Program-made: the position numbers and the translations under genes
Origin: an uncultured Bacteroidales bacterium
GTDB lineage: Bacteria > Bacteroidota > Bacteroidia > Bacteroidales > F082
Length of the DNA: 64,000 nucleotides
Assembly: GCA_947305795.1 (NCBI GenBank)
Contig: CAMZEK010000005.1
Span: forward strand, 28,643 to 92,642
Direction of reading: 5' to 3'
Part shown: positions 43,283 through 52,701 of the stretch, in pieces
Layout: each line of letters begins with the position of its first letter
How positions within the stretch are numbered: position 1 is the stretch's first letter
The notes under the pieces: generated by a model
What the model saw: the letters and a program-made list of their open reading frames with translations, nothing else
What the model was told of the DNA's origin: nothing
Databases searched by the model: none

Positions 43283-43302
43283 CAGCACAAAACACATTAG
43301 AG

Positions 43303-43605
43303 ATGAGCACACAAACACAAACAATGGTTCAAATCATTGCCAACTATTTCAAAACGCAACCTGTCCTCAAGGCTTGGCTTTTCGGCTCTTTTGCGAGAGG
43401 TGAAGAAAAGCCTTGGAGCGATTTGGACATACTCGTTCAATATGACCGGAGCCAATCCATCGGATTACTGAAAATTGCTGGGATGCAGCTTGACCTCGAA
43501 GATTTGTTGGGTCGCGAGGTCGACCTTGTTGAAAACGGGACACTTCGTCCGTGGGCCATAGAGAGTGTGAACAGAGAAAAACAACTTATTTATGAGAGAG
43601 CATAG
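43303..43605 (+). CDS. mntA: MntA-type minimal nucleotidyltransferase (antitoxin)
   Basis: A 100-residue minimal nucleotidyltransferase. The motif LFGSFARGEEKPWSDLDILVQYD holds Gly28-Ser29 and the metal-binding Asp40 and Asp42. LEDLLGREVDLVENGTLRPWAIESVNREKQLIYERA is the typical end. In characterised MntA-HepT pairs the nucleotidyltransferase adds AMP units to the HEPN toxin and blocks it. Here it overlaps the HEPN gene by 14 bases, the usual tight arrangement. The pair has its own promoter. Confidence 0.88.
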   Translation: MSTQTQTMVQIIANYFKTQPVLKAWLFGSFARGEEKPWSDLDILVQYDRSQSIGLLKIAGMQLDLEDLLGREVDLVENGTLRPWAIESVNREKQLIYERA

Positions 43606-44098
43606 CAGAGACAAAGGCCGGTTAGAGGATATCAGACAATATGCGTTGAACGTTGAACAGATTCTAGATGGGGTTATATTCGATGAGTTTGTTCGTGACA
43701 TCCGAATCTATTATTCTGTAATGAAGAATATAGAAGTTATTGGAGAAGCTGCCAACATGTTAACTAAAGACTTCAAAGAACAGCATACAGAATTGCCTTG
43801 GCGACAAATCGTCAAAATGCGCAATGTGTTGGTTCACGGTTACGCACAAGTGAGTGATGCCGACTTGTGGGATACGGCCTACAATGACATCAAACCTTTG
43901 CGTATGCAAATCGAGCAATATCTCGCTGAAATAGATTGGAATGCGTGGAAAAATGTTGAAAACACATTTTCTGAAATGGACAATACCTTATATAACAATG
44001 CAATACAGACAGCACGCAAAATGAAAGCGAAAGGCTTTGCTGTTGCTGACATCGCTGAAATCACGGGACTTTCCCTCGAGGAAATAAACAAATTGTGA
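43592..44098 (+). CDS. hepT: HepT-like HEPN ribonuclease toxin (DUF86) with C-terminal extension
   Basis: A 168-residue protein. Residues 1-~115 are the DUF86/HepT domain (RLEDIRQYALNVEQILDG, VIGEAANMLTKDFKEQHTELPWRQIVKMRNVLVHGYAQV). RNVLVHGY is the full RX4HXY active-site motif, and the Tyr is the expected AMPylation site. The final ~45 residues (DNTLYNNAIQTARKMKAKGFAVADIAEITGLSLEEINKL) are not part of ordinary HepT. They resemble the helical tail found at the end of Rpn/PD-(D/E)XK transposase-type proteins. An RNase toxin controlled by the preceding MntA. Confidence 0.87.
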   Translation: MREHSRDKGRLEDIRQYALNVEQILDGVIFDEFVRDIRIYYSVMKNIEVIGEAANMLTKDFKEQHTELPWRQIVKMRNVLVHGYAQVSDADLWDTAYNDIKPLRMQIEQYLAEIDWNAWKNVENTFSEMDNTLYNNAIQTARKMKAKGFAVADIAEITGLSLEEINKL

Positions 44099-44126
44099 TT
44101 TATTATTAATTGTAAATCAATTTATT

Positions 44127-47100
44127 ATGAAAAAAATACTCATCATCGCCCTCCTCACAGCGACCCTAAAACTCTCCGCCCAGCCCCTATGGATGCGCGA
44201 CAACGTGATTTCGCCTCAAGGCGACAAAATTGCCTTTTGCTATAAAGGCGACGTGTATGTGGTGAACGCCAACGGCGGTAAAGCCTTGCAAATCACCACG
44301 AACAGCTCTTACGAGACCTCGCCCGTTTGGTCGCCGGACGGTAAACAAATCGCCTTCGCCTCCGACCGCAATGGCAACTTCGACATCTATGTTGTGGCTG
44401 CCGAGGGCGGCGTGGCCCGGCGCGTTACGACTAACTCCGCTACTGAAATGCCATTGGCTTTCTCCCTTGACGGCAAAGAAATCTATTTCTCCGCCCAAGT
44501 GATGAAAGGAGCTGAGAATGTGCAGTTTGCCGCCGGATGGATTACAGAATTATATAAGGTGAGCGTCAATGGTGGTCGACCTGAACAAGTGGTGGCCGTG
44601 CCCGTGTGCAGCATGTCGTTCGACAAGGACGGCAAGTCGTTCCTTTATTACGACCGCAAGGGCAGCGAGAACATTTGGCGCAAGCATCACACCTCGTCCG
44701 TGGCGCGCGATGTGGTGTACTACAATGCCAAGAAAAAGACGCATACCATCCTCACAACCAATGTCGGAGAAGACCGTGACCCGCGTTATCTGAATAATTA
44801 TCAAGATGTTGTGTTTTTGAGCGAACGCAATGGTGGTAGTTTCAATGTTTACAAGGCACCCGCCAACAACCTCGAAAACGCGGTCAAAGTGACGGACTTC
44901 AAGACGCACCCCGTGCGCTTCTTGAGTGTGGCCAACAACGGCCTTTTGTGCTACGGATACATGGGCGAAATCTACACACAACGCATTGGCAATGAGCCAC
45001 AAAAGGTAAACATCGAAATTGTCAACGACCAAGAATCGGAACAGTTGGTAAAGCAAGACTTCAAGGGTGCGGGCAGCTTCGACTTGAGCGATGATGGTAA
45101 GCTGATTGCCTTCGTTTCGCGCGGCGAAGTCTTTGTCACGGGCGTGGACGAATACGCCACCACCAAGCAAATCACGCACACGCCGCAGGCTGAGCGCAGC
45201 CCTTCCTTCTCAAAGGATGGCCGCACGCTGGTCTATGCCTCGGAGCGTGATGGCTATTGGAACCTCTACCAAGCCACCATCGTGCGCAAGGAAGACTACA
45301 ACTTCGCCTACGCCACCCTAATCGACGAGAAGCCGCTGTTCGACAACGACGGCATCGAGCGCAGCAATCCCGACTATTCGCCTGATGGAAAGGAAATCGC
45401 CTTTATCGAGAATCGCAATATCTTGAAAGTCTACAATATAGACTCCAAGGAAGTACGCCAGATTACCGATGGCACACAGCATTACGGCAGCATAGACTAT
45501 GAATGGTCGCCGGACGGCAAATGGTTTGCCGTGACCCTGATTACCCACATGCGCGACCCCTATTCCGATGTCGCCATCGTGTCGGCCAGCGGCGACAAGA
45601 AAATGTACAACATCACCGAGAGTGCCTACTTTGACGACGACCCGCAATGGGTTTTGGATGGCAATGCAATTATCTACAATTCAGATAGGTATGGCATGCG
45701 ATCTCATGCCTCATGGGGCAGTCAAAGGGATGCCTTCATCGCTTTCTTGAACCAAGAAGCTTACGACAAGTTCCGCCTCAGCAAAGAAGAATACGCCCTG
45801 CTGAAAGAGACTGAAAAGAGCAGCAAAGACGCCAAGAAAGACGAGCCGAAGAAGGACGAAAAGAGCGACAAGAAAAAAGGCAACAAAGACGAAAAAAAGG
45901 ACGAGAAAGAGGATAAACCTAAAGAAGACAAGAAGATAGAAGTGGACTTGGAGCATTTGCAAGACCGTGTCATCCGTCTGACACCCATGTCGTCGAACCT
46001 GAGCGGCATGGCTCTTTCCAACGATGGCGAGAAGTTCTACTTCATGACCTCGTTCGAGAAGGGCTACGACCTTTGGGAACTCGACGTACGCGAAAAGTCG
46101 ATGAAGATTTTGAAGAAGATGGGACAAGGCGGTGCGCGTTTGGCCATGAAGGACGACAACATTTTCCTGCTTTCGGGCGGCAACCTGCAAAAAGTGGACA
46201 AGGGCGGCAAATCGACGTCAATCAAATACGATGCCACCATGGAACTCGACCTCGCCGCCGAGCGTGAGTACATGTTCAACCATGTGTTCCTGCAAACCGA
46301 GAAGCGTTTCTTCATGAAAGACCATCACGGCGTTGACCTTGAGATGATGAAGGAGGCTTATCGCCCGTTTTTGGCGCACATCAACAACAATTACGACTTC
46401 TCTGAAATGCTGAGTGAGATTTTGGGTGAATTGAACGTGTCGCATACAGGTTCGGGCTACCGTCCTTCAAGCAAGGGCGATGCCACGGCAGAGTTTGGCG
46501 TTCTCTTAGACCTCGACTACAAGGGTGATGGCCTGAAAATCGACGAGGTGGTGGAAGGCGGCCCCTTCGACAAGAAAAACTCAAAGGTAAAAGCGGGTTG
46601 CATCATCCAAAAGATTGACGGCGTGGAGATTACGAAAGCCATGGACTATTATCCCCTGCTGAACAACAAGAGTGGCAAGACCGTCCTCGTGACACTTTCC
46701 GACGGCGGAAAGACTTGGGAAGAGACCGTGAAGCCCATCAGCCACGGCGCAATGAACGAACTGCTTTACGACCGTTGGGTGAAGCACAACGAAGAGACCG
46801 TGAAAAAGTTGTCGAACGGGCGTTTGGGCTATGTCCACATCCGCAGCATGGGTGACGCGAGCTACCGCGATGTATATTCGCAAATTCTTGGCAAGTACAA
46901 CCTTTGCGACGGCATCGTCATCGACACGCGCTTCAACGGCGGCGGTCGCCTGCACGAGGACATCGAAATCCTCTTCAGTGGTGAGAAATACCTCGAACAG
47001 GTCATCAACGACAGCGTGGCTTGCGTGATGCCTTCGCGGCGCTACAACAAGCCCTCGGTGATGATTATCGGCGAGGCCAACTACAGCAACGCGCACGGCA

Positions 47101-47393
47101 CACCGTGGGTCTACAAGTACAAAAAGATGGGGTGCCTCGTCGGAATGCCCGTGCCTGGCACCATGTCGAGTGTGACTTGGGAAACGCTGCAAGATCCGTC
47201 ATTGTATTTCGGCCTGCCCGTGGTCGGCTATCGCACTGAACAAGGCAATTGGTTGGAAAACACCCAGTTGGAGCCTGATGTCAAAGTGCGTAACACACCT
47301 GAGAAGATGGCGAAAGGCGAAGATGAACAGTTGGAAGCCGCCGTCAGAGAACTGCTAAAGGAAGTGAAAGATTTCCATTATTGGGGGAAATAA
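44127..47393 (+). CDS. Tricorn-like S41 protease with beta-propellers and PDZ domain
   Basis: A 1088-residue secreted or periplasmic protease. The signal peptide is KKILIIALLTATLKLSAQ. Two beta-propeller regions follow with repeated PD40 motifs (SPVWSPDGKQIAFASDRNGNFDIYVV, NPDYSPDGKEIAFIENRNILKVY). A Lys/Glu/Asp-rich low-complexity insert lies at ~570-615, in the second propeller. Then come a Tricorn C1 region, a PDZ domain (GVLLDLDYKGDGLKIDEVVEGGPFDK) and the S41 core with VIDTRFNGGGRLHEDI and GEANYSNAHGTPWVYK; the Ser there is the likely nucleophile. It degrades oligopeptides in homologues. No clear promoter; it starts 28 bases after hepT. Confidence 0.93.
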   Translation: MKKILIIALLTATLKLSAQPLWMRDNVISPQGDKIAFCYKGDVYVVNANGGKALQITTNSSYETSPVWSPDGKQIAFASDRNGNFDIYVVAAEGGVARRVTTNSATEMPLAFSLDGKEIYFSAQVMKGAENVQFAAGWITELYKVSVNGGRPEQVVAVPVCSMSFDKDGKSFLYYDRKGSENIWRKHHTSSVARDVVYYNAKKKTHTILTTNVGEDRDPRYLNNYQDVVFLSERNGGSFNVYKAPANNLENAVKVTDFKTHPVRFLSVANNGLLCYGYMGEIYTQRIGNEPQKVNIEIVNDQESEQLVKQDFKGAGSFDLSDDGKLIAFVSRGEVFVTGVDEYATTKQITHTPQAERSPSFSKDGRTLVYASERDGYWNLYQATIVRKEDYNFAYATLIDEKPLFDNDGIERSNPDYSPDGKEIAFIENRNILKVYNIDSKEVRQITDGTQHYGSIDYEWSPDGKWFAVTLITHMRDPYSDVAIVSASGDKKMYNITESAYFDDDPQWVLDGNAIIYNSDRYGMRSHASWGSQRDAFIAFLNQEAYDKFRLSKEEYALLKETEKSSKDAKKDEPKKDEKSDKKKGNKDEKKDEKEDKPKEDKKIEVDLEHLQDRVIRLTPMSSNLSGMALSNDGEKFYFMTSFEKGYDLWELDVREKSMKILKKMGQGGARLAMKDDNIFLLSGGNLQKVDKGGKSTSIKYDATMELDLAAEREYMFNHVFLQTEKRFFMKDHHGVDLEMMKEAYRPFLAHINNNYDFSEMLSEILGELNVSHTGSGYRPSSKGDATAEFGVLLDLDYKGDGLKIDEVVEGGPFDKKNSKVKAGCIIQKIDGVEITKAMDYYPLLNNKSGKTVLVTLSDGGKTWEETVKPISHGAMNELLYDRWVKHNEETVKKLSNGRLGYVHIRSMGDASYRDVYSQILGKYNLCDGIVIDTRFNGGGRLHEDIEILFSGEKYLEQVINDSVACVMPSRRYNKPSVMIIGEANYSNAHGTPWVYKYKKMGCLVGMPVPGTMSSVTWETLQDPSLYFGLPVVGYRTEQGNWLENTQLEPDVKVRNTPEKMAKGEDEQLEAAVRELLKEVKDFHYWGK

Positions 47394-47395
47394 GG

Positions 47396-47467
47396 TTGTA
47401 GGGCTGTCGTATTACGGCAACCGCACATGCCATAAAATGCGTCTGCCACGGTGTGACAGTCTTATAA
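47396..47467. repeat. 72-bp hairpin repeat, copy 2
   Basis: Same layout as 23327-23397: starts TTGTAGGGCTGTCGTATTACGG and ends GCCACGGTGTGACAGTCTTATAA. Arms diverge slightly at the tips. It lies two bases after the protease stop codon. Confidence 0.8.
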
Positions 47468-47523
47468 ACTAATGTACAATTTTAGCACGATTCTTGCGTT
47501 TCATTGGGGAAAACGGGATCCTC

Positions 47524-48546
47524 ATGCACAAGTATGTTCACCTCTTAGTATTATTGCTCCTCACCGTGTCGGCCTCGGCGCAAACCGACAACTGGTTCAC
47601 CGTGCGGCATTCTTGGGACTGCAATGGGAAAAACTATTCCATTGAACTGGAAATCAGCGAGGAACTATATGACTATTACCAAAACGAGCGCGAGCATTTG
47701 GCCTATCATTACAAGATTGAGGACGCTGAAACGCCCGTCAATTTCTACAGCTTTATCCTCTCCGACTACGACCGACCTTTCATCCGCGAACTGGCTGACC
47801 GCTTTTCCGAACGGGCCTTCACGGACTTCGACAAAGTGAATCTCGCCATGACCATCGTGCAGTCGTTTCCTTACGCCTACGACAACGACTCAAAAGGCGA
47901 AGAGGAGTACGTGCGCTATCCCATCGAGACGCTGGTGGACGGCAGCGGCGACTGCGAGGACAAGGTGGCTCTGCTTGCAGCCATTTTGCACGAGATGGAC
48001 ATCGATTTCATCCTGCTTTCGTTGCCTGAGCATCTGGCTTTGGCGGTGCACTGCGATGGCGTGAAGGCGGAACGCTACATCCAGTTTCGGAATAGGAAGT
48101 ATTACTACATCGAGACCACGATGGAAGGCTGGCAAATCGGGCAAGTGCCGCCCGACTACGCCTTCACGGAGGTGGAAGTCTATCCCTGCGAAGCTACGCC
48201 TACCCTATTAATAAAGGAGATGCAGTTCGAATCGGAGGCGACACCCGTGTACGAGAAAGCTGACTGCACCTTTCGCGTCGAATTGCACAACTTGGGTCCA
48301 GGCAGGGCGACAGGGCTTCAACTCCACATTTGGATTTACGAAGGAACGCTCAACAACGCAAGGGTGATTACCGAGGAACTTTTTGACCTCGACGACCTTC
48401 CCGAAGGCATCCGCCGCACAGAGACATTGCCCTTCCGAAGCTTCATCAAGGAAAACGCCAAGCTCTATATCGAACTCACCGGCGACGACATCGAGACACA
48501 GCATTTCGAGCTGTCGCTGAACTACAGCAAAGTAAAGGCTTATTGA
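47524..48546 (+). CDS. Secreted transglutaminase-like (cysteine protease fold) protein
   Basis: A 340-residue protein from the Met that begins the signal peptide (HKYVHLLVLLLLTVSASAQ); the ten residues before it in the track are not needed. Residues ~75-215 carry a transglutaminase/BTLCP-like pattern: ETLVDGSGDCEDKVALLAAILHEMDIDFILLSLPEHLALAVHCD with candidate Cys and His, and RKYYYIETTMEGWQIGQVP with a third polar residue. The last ~120 residues look like a beta-sandwich of CARDB type (FRVELHNLGPGRATGLQLHIWI). It likely acts in the periplasm or at the surface on peptides or proteins. Confidence 0.8.
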   Translation: MHKYVHLLVLLLLTVSASAQTDNWFTVRHSWDCNGKNYSIELEISEELYDYYQNEREHLAYHYKIEDAETPVNFYSFILSDYDRPFIRELADRFSERAFTDFDKVNLAMTIVQSFPYAYDNDSKGEEEYVRYPIETLVDGSGDCEDKVALLAAILHEMDIDFILLSLPEHLALAVHCDGVKAERYIQFRNRKYYYIETTMEGWQIGQVPPDYAFTEVEVYPCEATPTLLIKEMQFESEATPVYEKADCTFRVELHNLGPGRATGLQLHIWIYEGTLNNARVITEELFDLDDLPEGIRRTETLPFRSFIKENAKLYIELTGDDIETQHFELSLNYSKVKAY

Positions 48547-48634
48547 GATCATTGCCCCGCGCTCATACTATTGAACAACCGCCAACTTTTTTGAAAAAAA
48601 ACGATCTTTCCTCTTGCGCCTTTCATTTTTTGGT

Positions 48635-48642
48635 TATATTTG
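48635..48642 (+). promoter_or_regulatory. -7 promoter element for the T9SS gene at 48708
   Basis: TATATTTG followed by C, 65 bases before the start codon. Confidence 0.65.
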
Positions 48643-48707
48643 CAGCGCATTTTATGCCTTGGTAAACTCAACACAATTAACCTAATACTAACTAAAACTT
48701 CAACAAA

Positions 48708-51221
48708 ATGAAAAAAGTATCTTTACTCATTGCGATGATTGCCTTCGTATTTGGCAATGCTTTCGCACAGTCGCTGTACTTTGATTTCAACGACTGTCCC
48801 GCAGGCGCTAAAATAGCGCAAACCCTTGGCGATCCCTGGACAACTTGGTCAAATGCACCTGGCGGTAATGAAGACGGTGTCTTTGCCGAAGCAGGTGGCA
48901 CCATGGCTGCCCACTTCACCTTTGGCAACGACCAAGTCCTGAAACTTGGCGGCATCGAGACGGGCGTTTTCGACCTCGTTTTTGACGCTTTCGTTCCGAA
49001 TGGCAAGAACGGTTACTTCAATGTGTTGCACCACTTTGCTGGTGGTGGTTCCACTTGGGCTATGCAGGTTTATCTCTGCTGCACCAATGATGGTCAGAAC
49101 ACTACGGCTTTCGGCGAAGGCTTGGGCACTGTTCACGCTGGTAGCAATGGCACTGTTGAAATCCCTTGCGTCTATGATCAATGGATGCAGTACAGAGTCC
49201 ACATCGACATGGACCAAGACTTGGCCACTCTTTACTGGAACATCGCTGGCCAACCCGAGCAGGAAATGTGCTCATGGCAATGGAGCTTGGACAGCTTCGG
49301 TGAGAACACCGTTGGCCGTACCCTTGATGCCATGGATTTCTATCCTCCTGAGAATGCAGCCACTTCTGAGTTTTACATCGACAACATCGGTATCATCAGT
49401 GGCGCTGACGACCAAGTGCTGATTGACGACGATTTTGAAGCCTATCCTCTTGGTGGCAAGATTGCCCAAAGCGCTATTGATATGGGAATCGATTGGTGGA
49501 CCACATGGACCAACAACCCAGGCAGCAACGAAGACGGCATTATCGCTGAAGCTGGCGGCACCCAGTGCGGCTACATTTCTGGCTCCAACGACAACGTCCT
49601 CCTTCTCGGTGGTCAGGAATCTGGTGCCTACGACCTTGAGTTCGCCATTTTCTGCGACGAAGGCAAGTATGGTTACTTCAACATCCTTCACGAGTTCAAT
49701 GGCGGCGGTTCCACATGGGCCATGCAGGCTTACCTGAATGCAACAAACGATGGAAGCACAAGTTCAACTACCTATTCTGTTGGCCATGGTACCGTCCACG
49801 CTGGTGCCAATAGCAATGGTGACATCCCGGCAGTCGTGAACGAGTGGATGTTCTTCAGAATTCACGTTGACTGCGACCTTGACGTTGCAGAACTCTTCTA
49901 TCGTTCCGAGACAACACATCCTACAGAGACTTCAATCGTAAGCTGGCAGTGGAGTTTGGACAGCTTCGGTGAGAACGTGGTGGGCCGTAAGATGGATGCC
50001 ATGGATTTCTATGCACCTCATGCTACACTCGGTTGCTACTATCTTGACAACTTCAGATACACCAGAATCGGCCAGGAAACTGCCGCTTCGCTGGAATTCG
50101 ACACCGACGAAATCTTTGTTGAACTCATGGAAGACGATGCCAATTCTGTCGACATCGAAATCAGCAATGAAAATGGTACTTCCATCGGTGACTGGACTGC
50201 ATGGATTGACTTTGGCATGAGCGCTGGTGGTTCTAGCACTTCACAAATCAATTATGACGTTGAGCCGAACGATGAATCTTCGTTTGTCGGCTTCAGCTGG
50301 GAAGAACCCACTTTGGTTGAAGTTGCCGCCATGTTCCCTGGCGCCTCTTACGCTGGCGCTGCTATGGGTTGCCAAATCGTGAGCGCCCAGTATTTCATCG
50401 TTCCCACCACTTCCGGCTTTGGCATTGAACCTGGCACCGACCTCACCTTCCGTATCTATGGTCAAGGCATGAACGGTCAACCTGGCGAAGTCCTGGCTGA
50501 GAAAGTCGTTCCTTATGCCCAAATCAACCAAGAGGATTGGACGGTTGCCACCTTCGACACCCCTGTCGATTTGACTGGCTTCAATGTTTGGGTGACCGCT
50601 GAATTCACTCAAGCTGTGGATGGTTATGCTATGTCTTTTGATGGTATGTCATACCTGCCCAATAGCGGCTTCTATCGTACCAACGGCGGCGGTGCCTTCA
50701 ATTCACTCGGACCCGACAATTTGAGCAGCGACTATGGTTGCCTCCATCTGCGCGCCAACATCCAAGGCAATCCTGTTCCTTCAACTTGGGCTACCTTGAG
50801 CAAGCCTGAAGGCTCCATTGCCATCGGTGATACCGACGTCGTCACGGTCAACTTCAACTCCATTGGCTTCAACGACCAGTCCGAACTGGAAGCTAATGTC
50901 ATCTTCAAGACCAACGATCCTAATAATGAAGAGTATCTTATCCCGATTCACCTGAAGATTGACTACACTGCGGTCGAAGAAAATGGTATGCAGCAATTGG
51001 CTAAGATTTATCCTAACCCTGCCACCACCAATGTCACCCTCACTGGTGAGAACCTGAACACTGTGGCCATCTACAACGTGTCGGGTCAGTTGGTTCGCAT
51101 CGTGAAGTTGGACAGCGCAATCAACAACATCGATATGAATGTGGAGGCTGGTGTTTACTTCTTCAGCATCTACGACAACAACGGCAACAACAGCGTACAG
51201 CGTGTTGTCATCACCAAGTAA
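48708..51221 (+). CDS. T9SS-sorted surface protein with two tandem jelly-roll-like domains
   Basis: An 837-residue secreted protein with signal peptide KKVSLLIAMIAFVFGNAFAQ. Two ~210-residue repeats follow, about 21-230 and 240-455. They are clearly homologous: each has a DFN/DFEAYPxG-KIAQ start, EDGxxAEAGGT, GKxGYFNxLHxFxGGGSTWAMQxYL, GTVHAG, and SWQWSLDSFGENxVGRxxDAMDFY. They resemble concanavalin/LamG-type carbohydrate-binding folds. A further beta domain region follows (YFIVPTTSGFGIEPGTDLTFRIYGQG). The end is a T9SS type A domain (IYPNPATTNVTLTGENLNTVAIYNVSGQLV...VQRVVITK). Likely a surface adhesin or binding protein. Confidence 0.88.
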   Translation: MKKVSLLIAMIAFVFGNAFAQSLYFDFNDCPAGAKIAQTLGDPWTTWSNAPGGNEDGVFAEAGGTMAAHFTFGNDQVLKLGGIETGVFDLVFDAFVPNGKNGYFNVLHHFAGGGSTWAMQVYLCCTNDGQNTTAFGEGLGTVHAGSNGTVEIPCVYDQWMQYRVHIDMDQDLATLYWNIAGQPEQEMCSWQWSLDSFGENTVGRTLDAMDFYPPENAATSEFYIDNIGIISGADDQVLIDDDFEAYPLGGKIAQSAIDMGIDWWTTWTNNPGSNEDGIIAEAGGTQCGYISGSNDNVLLLGGQESGAYDLEFAIFCDEGKYGYFNILHEFNGGGSTWAMQAYLNATNDGSTSSTTYSVGHGTVHAGANSNGDIPAVVNEWMFFRIHVDCDLDVAELFYRSETTHPTETSIVSWQWSLDSFGENVVGRKMDAMDFYAPHATLGCYYLDNFRYTRIGQETAASLEFDTDEIFVELMEDDANSVDIEISNENGTSIGDWTAWIDFGMSAGGSSTSQINYDVEPNDESSFVGFSWEEPTLVEVAAMFPGASYAGAAMGCQIVSAQYFIVPTTSGFGIEPGTDLTFRIYGQGMNGQPGEVLAEKVVPYAQINQEDWTVATFDTPVDLTGFNVWVTAEFTQAVDGYAMSFDGMSYLPNSGFYRTNGGGAFNSLGPDNLSSDYGCLHLRANIQGNPVPSTWATLSKPEGSIAIGDTDVVTVNFNSIGFNDQSELEANVIFKTNDPNNEEYLIPIHLKIDYTAVEENGMQQLAKIYPNPATTNVTLTGENLNTVAIYNVSGQLVRIVKLDSAINNIDMNVEAGVYFFSIYDNNGNNSVQRVVITK

Positions 51222-51242
51222 TATTCCCCATTCGGAATAAAT

Positions 51243-51276
51243 GAAAAAAACCGCCTCATTTGGGGCGGTTTTTTCA
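51243..51276. terminator. Bidirectional terminator between the T9SS gene and the RecD-like gene
   Basis: Stem AAAAAACCGCC / GGCGGTTTTTT with a short loop, between convergent genes. It reaches into the last codon of the minus-strand gene. Confidence 0.88.
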
Positions 51277-52695
51277 TTTACCAAAGAACTCCTCCTTGAA
51301 ATTCACGAAATAGACCCGCTGCTGCGCTCGAGTCAGGGCGGTGTAAATCCAACGCAAGTCCTCCAACTCCAAGGCATCCTTTTGGTTGAATGAAGAATCT
51401 ATGAAGACCGTGTTCCATTGGCCACCTTGTGTCTTGTGACAGGTCAGCGCGTAGGCAAACTTCACCTGCAAAGCGTTGAACCACGGATTCTTGCGCATTT
51501 CCTTGTAGCGTTCTCTTCGATTCGGAATGTCCATATAGTCCTCCTCAATGGCTTGAAACAGCCTATGGTTTTCGTCTTCCGTCAGCGAGGCGCTGTTGCT
51601 GTAAAGTGTGTCCAAAAGAATCTTCGCCTCCAGATTGGGCGCATCGGGATAATCAACAAAGTTGAGTTCTACATCAGCGAAACGAAAGCCGTACATTTCT
51701 TCGAACCGCTTGATTTTTCTAAGTTCAGCCATGTCGCCGTTCGCGATAAAACTGATATTGGAATTGCCTTCAGCCCAATGGTAATTGTTTTTTACCACCA
51801 TCAAGCGGTCGCTGGTAGCCAACTCCCCTTCAATGTTGAGAATGCGCCCACGGATAGCTTGGTTGAACAGGTTAGCCCGCTTGTTCGATTTGCACACGAT
51901 GACGGCTTCATTATCTGCATTTTCAGAAAAGACACGATAAAGCAACTCTTCAAACACCTCAGGTTCAATTCTTTGAATATCGTCAAACCCCTCAAGGGTG
52001 AAGATAGGCAGGTCGTAAGAAGACCGTTGTTCCTTTATACGCTCCCTGATTGTTGTGGCGTTGTAGAGGATCCCCGATGCCAAGGCCTGACGCTTCACTT
52101 CAGTGAGTTCATAGGTCGCCACAGTGACGGGGAACTCGGCTTTCAGATACTCGCAGTCCAAGGCAGGACTCTCACTGCTTTCAACGGGTGGCAGCTGTGC
52201 CGTGTCGCCGATGAGGAGCAAGCGGCAATTCTCGCCGCTGAAAACATACTCCAGCAAGTCATCCAAAAGGCTTTTACTCCCAAATTCGCGCTGTTCGCCA
52301 ATCATGGAAGCCTCGTCAACGATGAACAATGTGTTTTTGCTTTTGTTCTCCGCTCGCGTGATACGGAAGCTGCCATCAGGAAAGGCTTGGGCTTGATAAA
52401 TGCGGCGGTGTATCGTGGAAGCGTCCTTTTGCGTATAACTACTCAACACTTTGGCCGCCCTACCCGTCGGAGCGAGAAGGACATGCCTCATTCCCAACAT
52501 GGGCAACATCTTTACCAATACTCTGACCAAAGTGGTCTTGCCCGTTCCAGCATAGCCTCTGAGGATGTAAGTGGGATTGGATCTTTCCGAAAGCAGAAAA
52601 GCCGAAAGATGACGCAACGCAATGGCTTGTCCTTCGGTTGGCTCAAAGCCGAAACTTTGGAGCAGCATCTGATATAAGTCGTTGCGGCTCAACAT
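51274..52695 (-). CDS. RecD-like ATP-dependent DNA helicase
   Basis: A 473-residue superfamily 1B helicase. Motif I is YILRGYAGTGKTTLVRVLVKMLP; Ia is HVLLAPTGRAAKVLSSYTQKDASTIHR; II is TLFIVDEASMIGE; III is LLLIGDTAQLPPV; and the UvrD_C_2 end has FAYALTCHKTQGGQWNTVFIDSS and RWIYTALTRAQQRVYFVNF. It is shorter than full RecD2, lacking its long N-terminal region, and belongs to a compact type common in Bacteroidetes. It stops inside a bidirectional terminator and starts 6 bases after tamL ends, so it is the last gene of the ftsK-to-recD cluster. Confidence 0.9.
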   Translation of the reverse strand: MLSRNDLYQMLLQSFGFEPTEGQAIALRHLSAFLLSERSNPTYILRGYAGTGKTTLVRVLVKMLPMLGMRHVLLAPTGRAAKVLSSYTQKDASTIHRRIYQAQAFPDGSFRITRAENKSKNTLFIVDEASMIGEQREFGSKSLLDDLLEYVFSGENCRLLLIGDTAQLPPVESSESPALDCEYLKAEFPVTVATYELTEVKRQALASGILYNATTIRERIKEQRSSYDLPIFTLEGFDDIQRIEPEVFEELLYRVFSENADNEAVIVCKSNKRANLFNQAIRGRILNIEGELATSDRLMVVKNNYHWAEGNSNISFIANGDMAELRKIKRFEEMYGFRFADVELNFVDYPDAPNLEAKILLDTLYSNSASLTEDENHRLFQAIEEDYMDIPNRRERYKEMRKNPWFNALQVKFAYALTCHKTQGGQWNTVFIDSSFNQKDALELEDLRWIYTALTRAQQRVYFVNFKEEFFGK

Positions 52696-52701
52696 ATTGT
52701 G

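Noticed and set aside
51418-52677. 419-residue ORF antisense to the RecD-like helicase
   Set aside because: Opposite a gene with all helicase motifs; no motif of its own.
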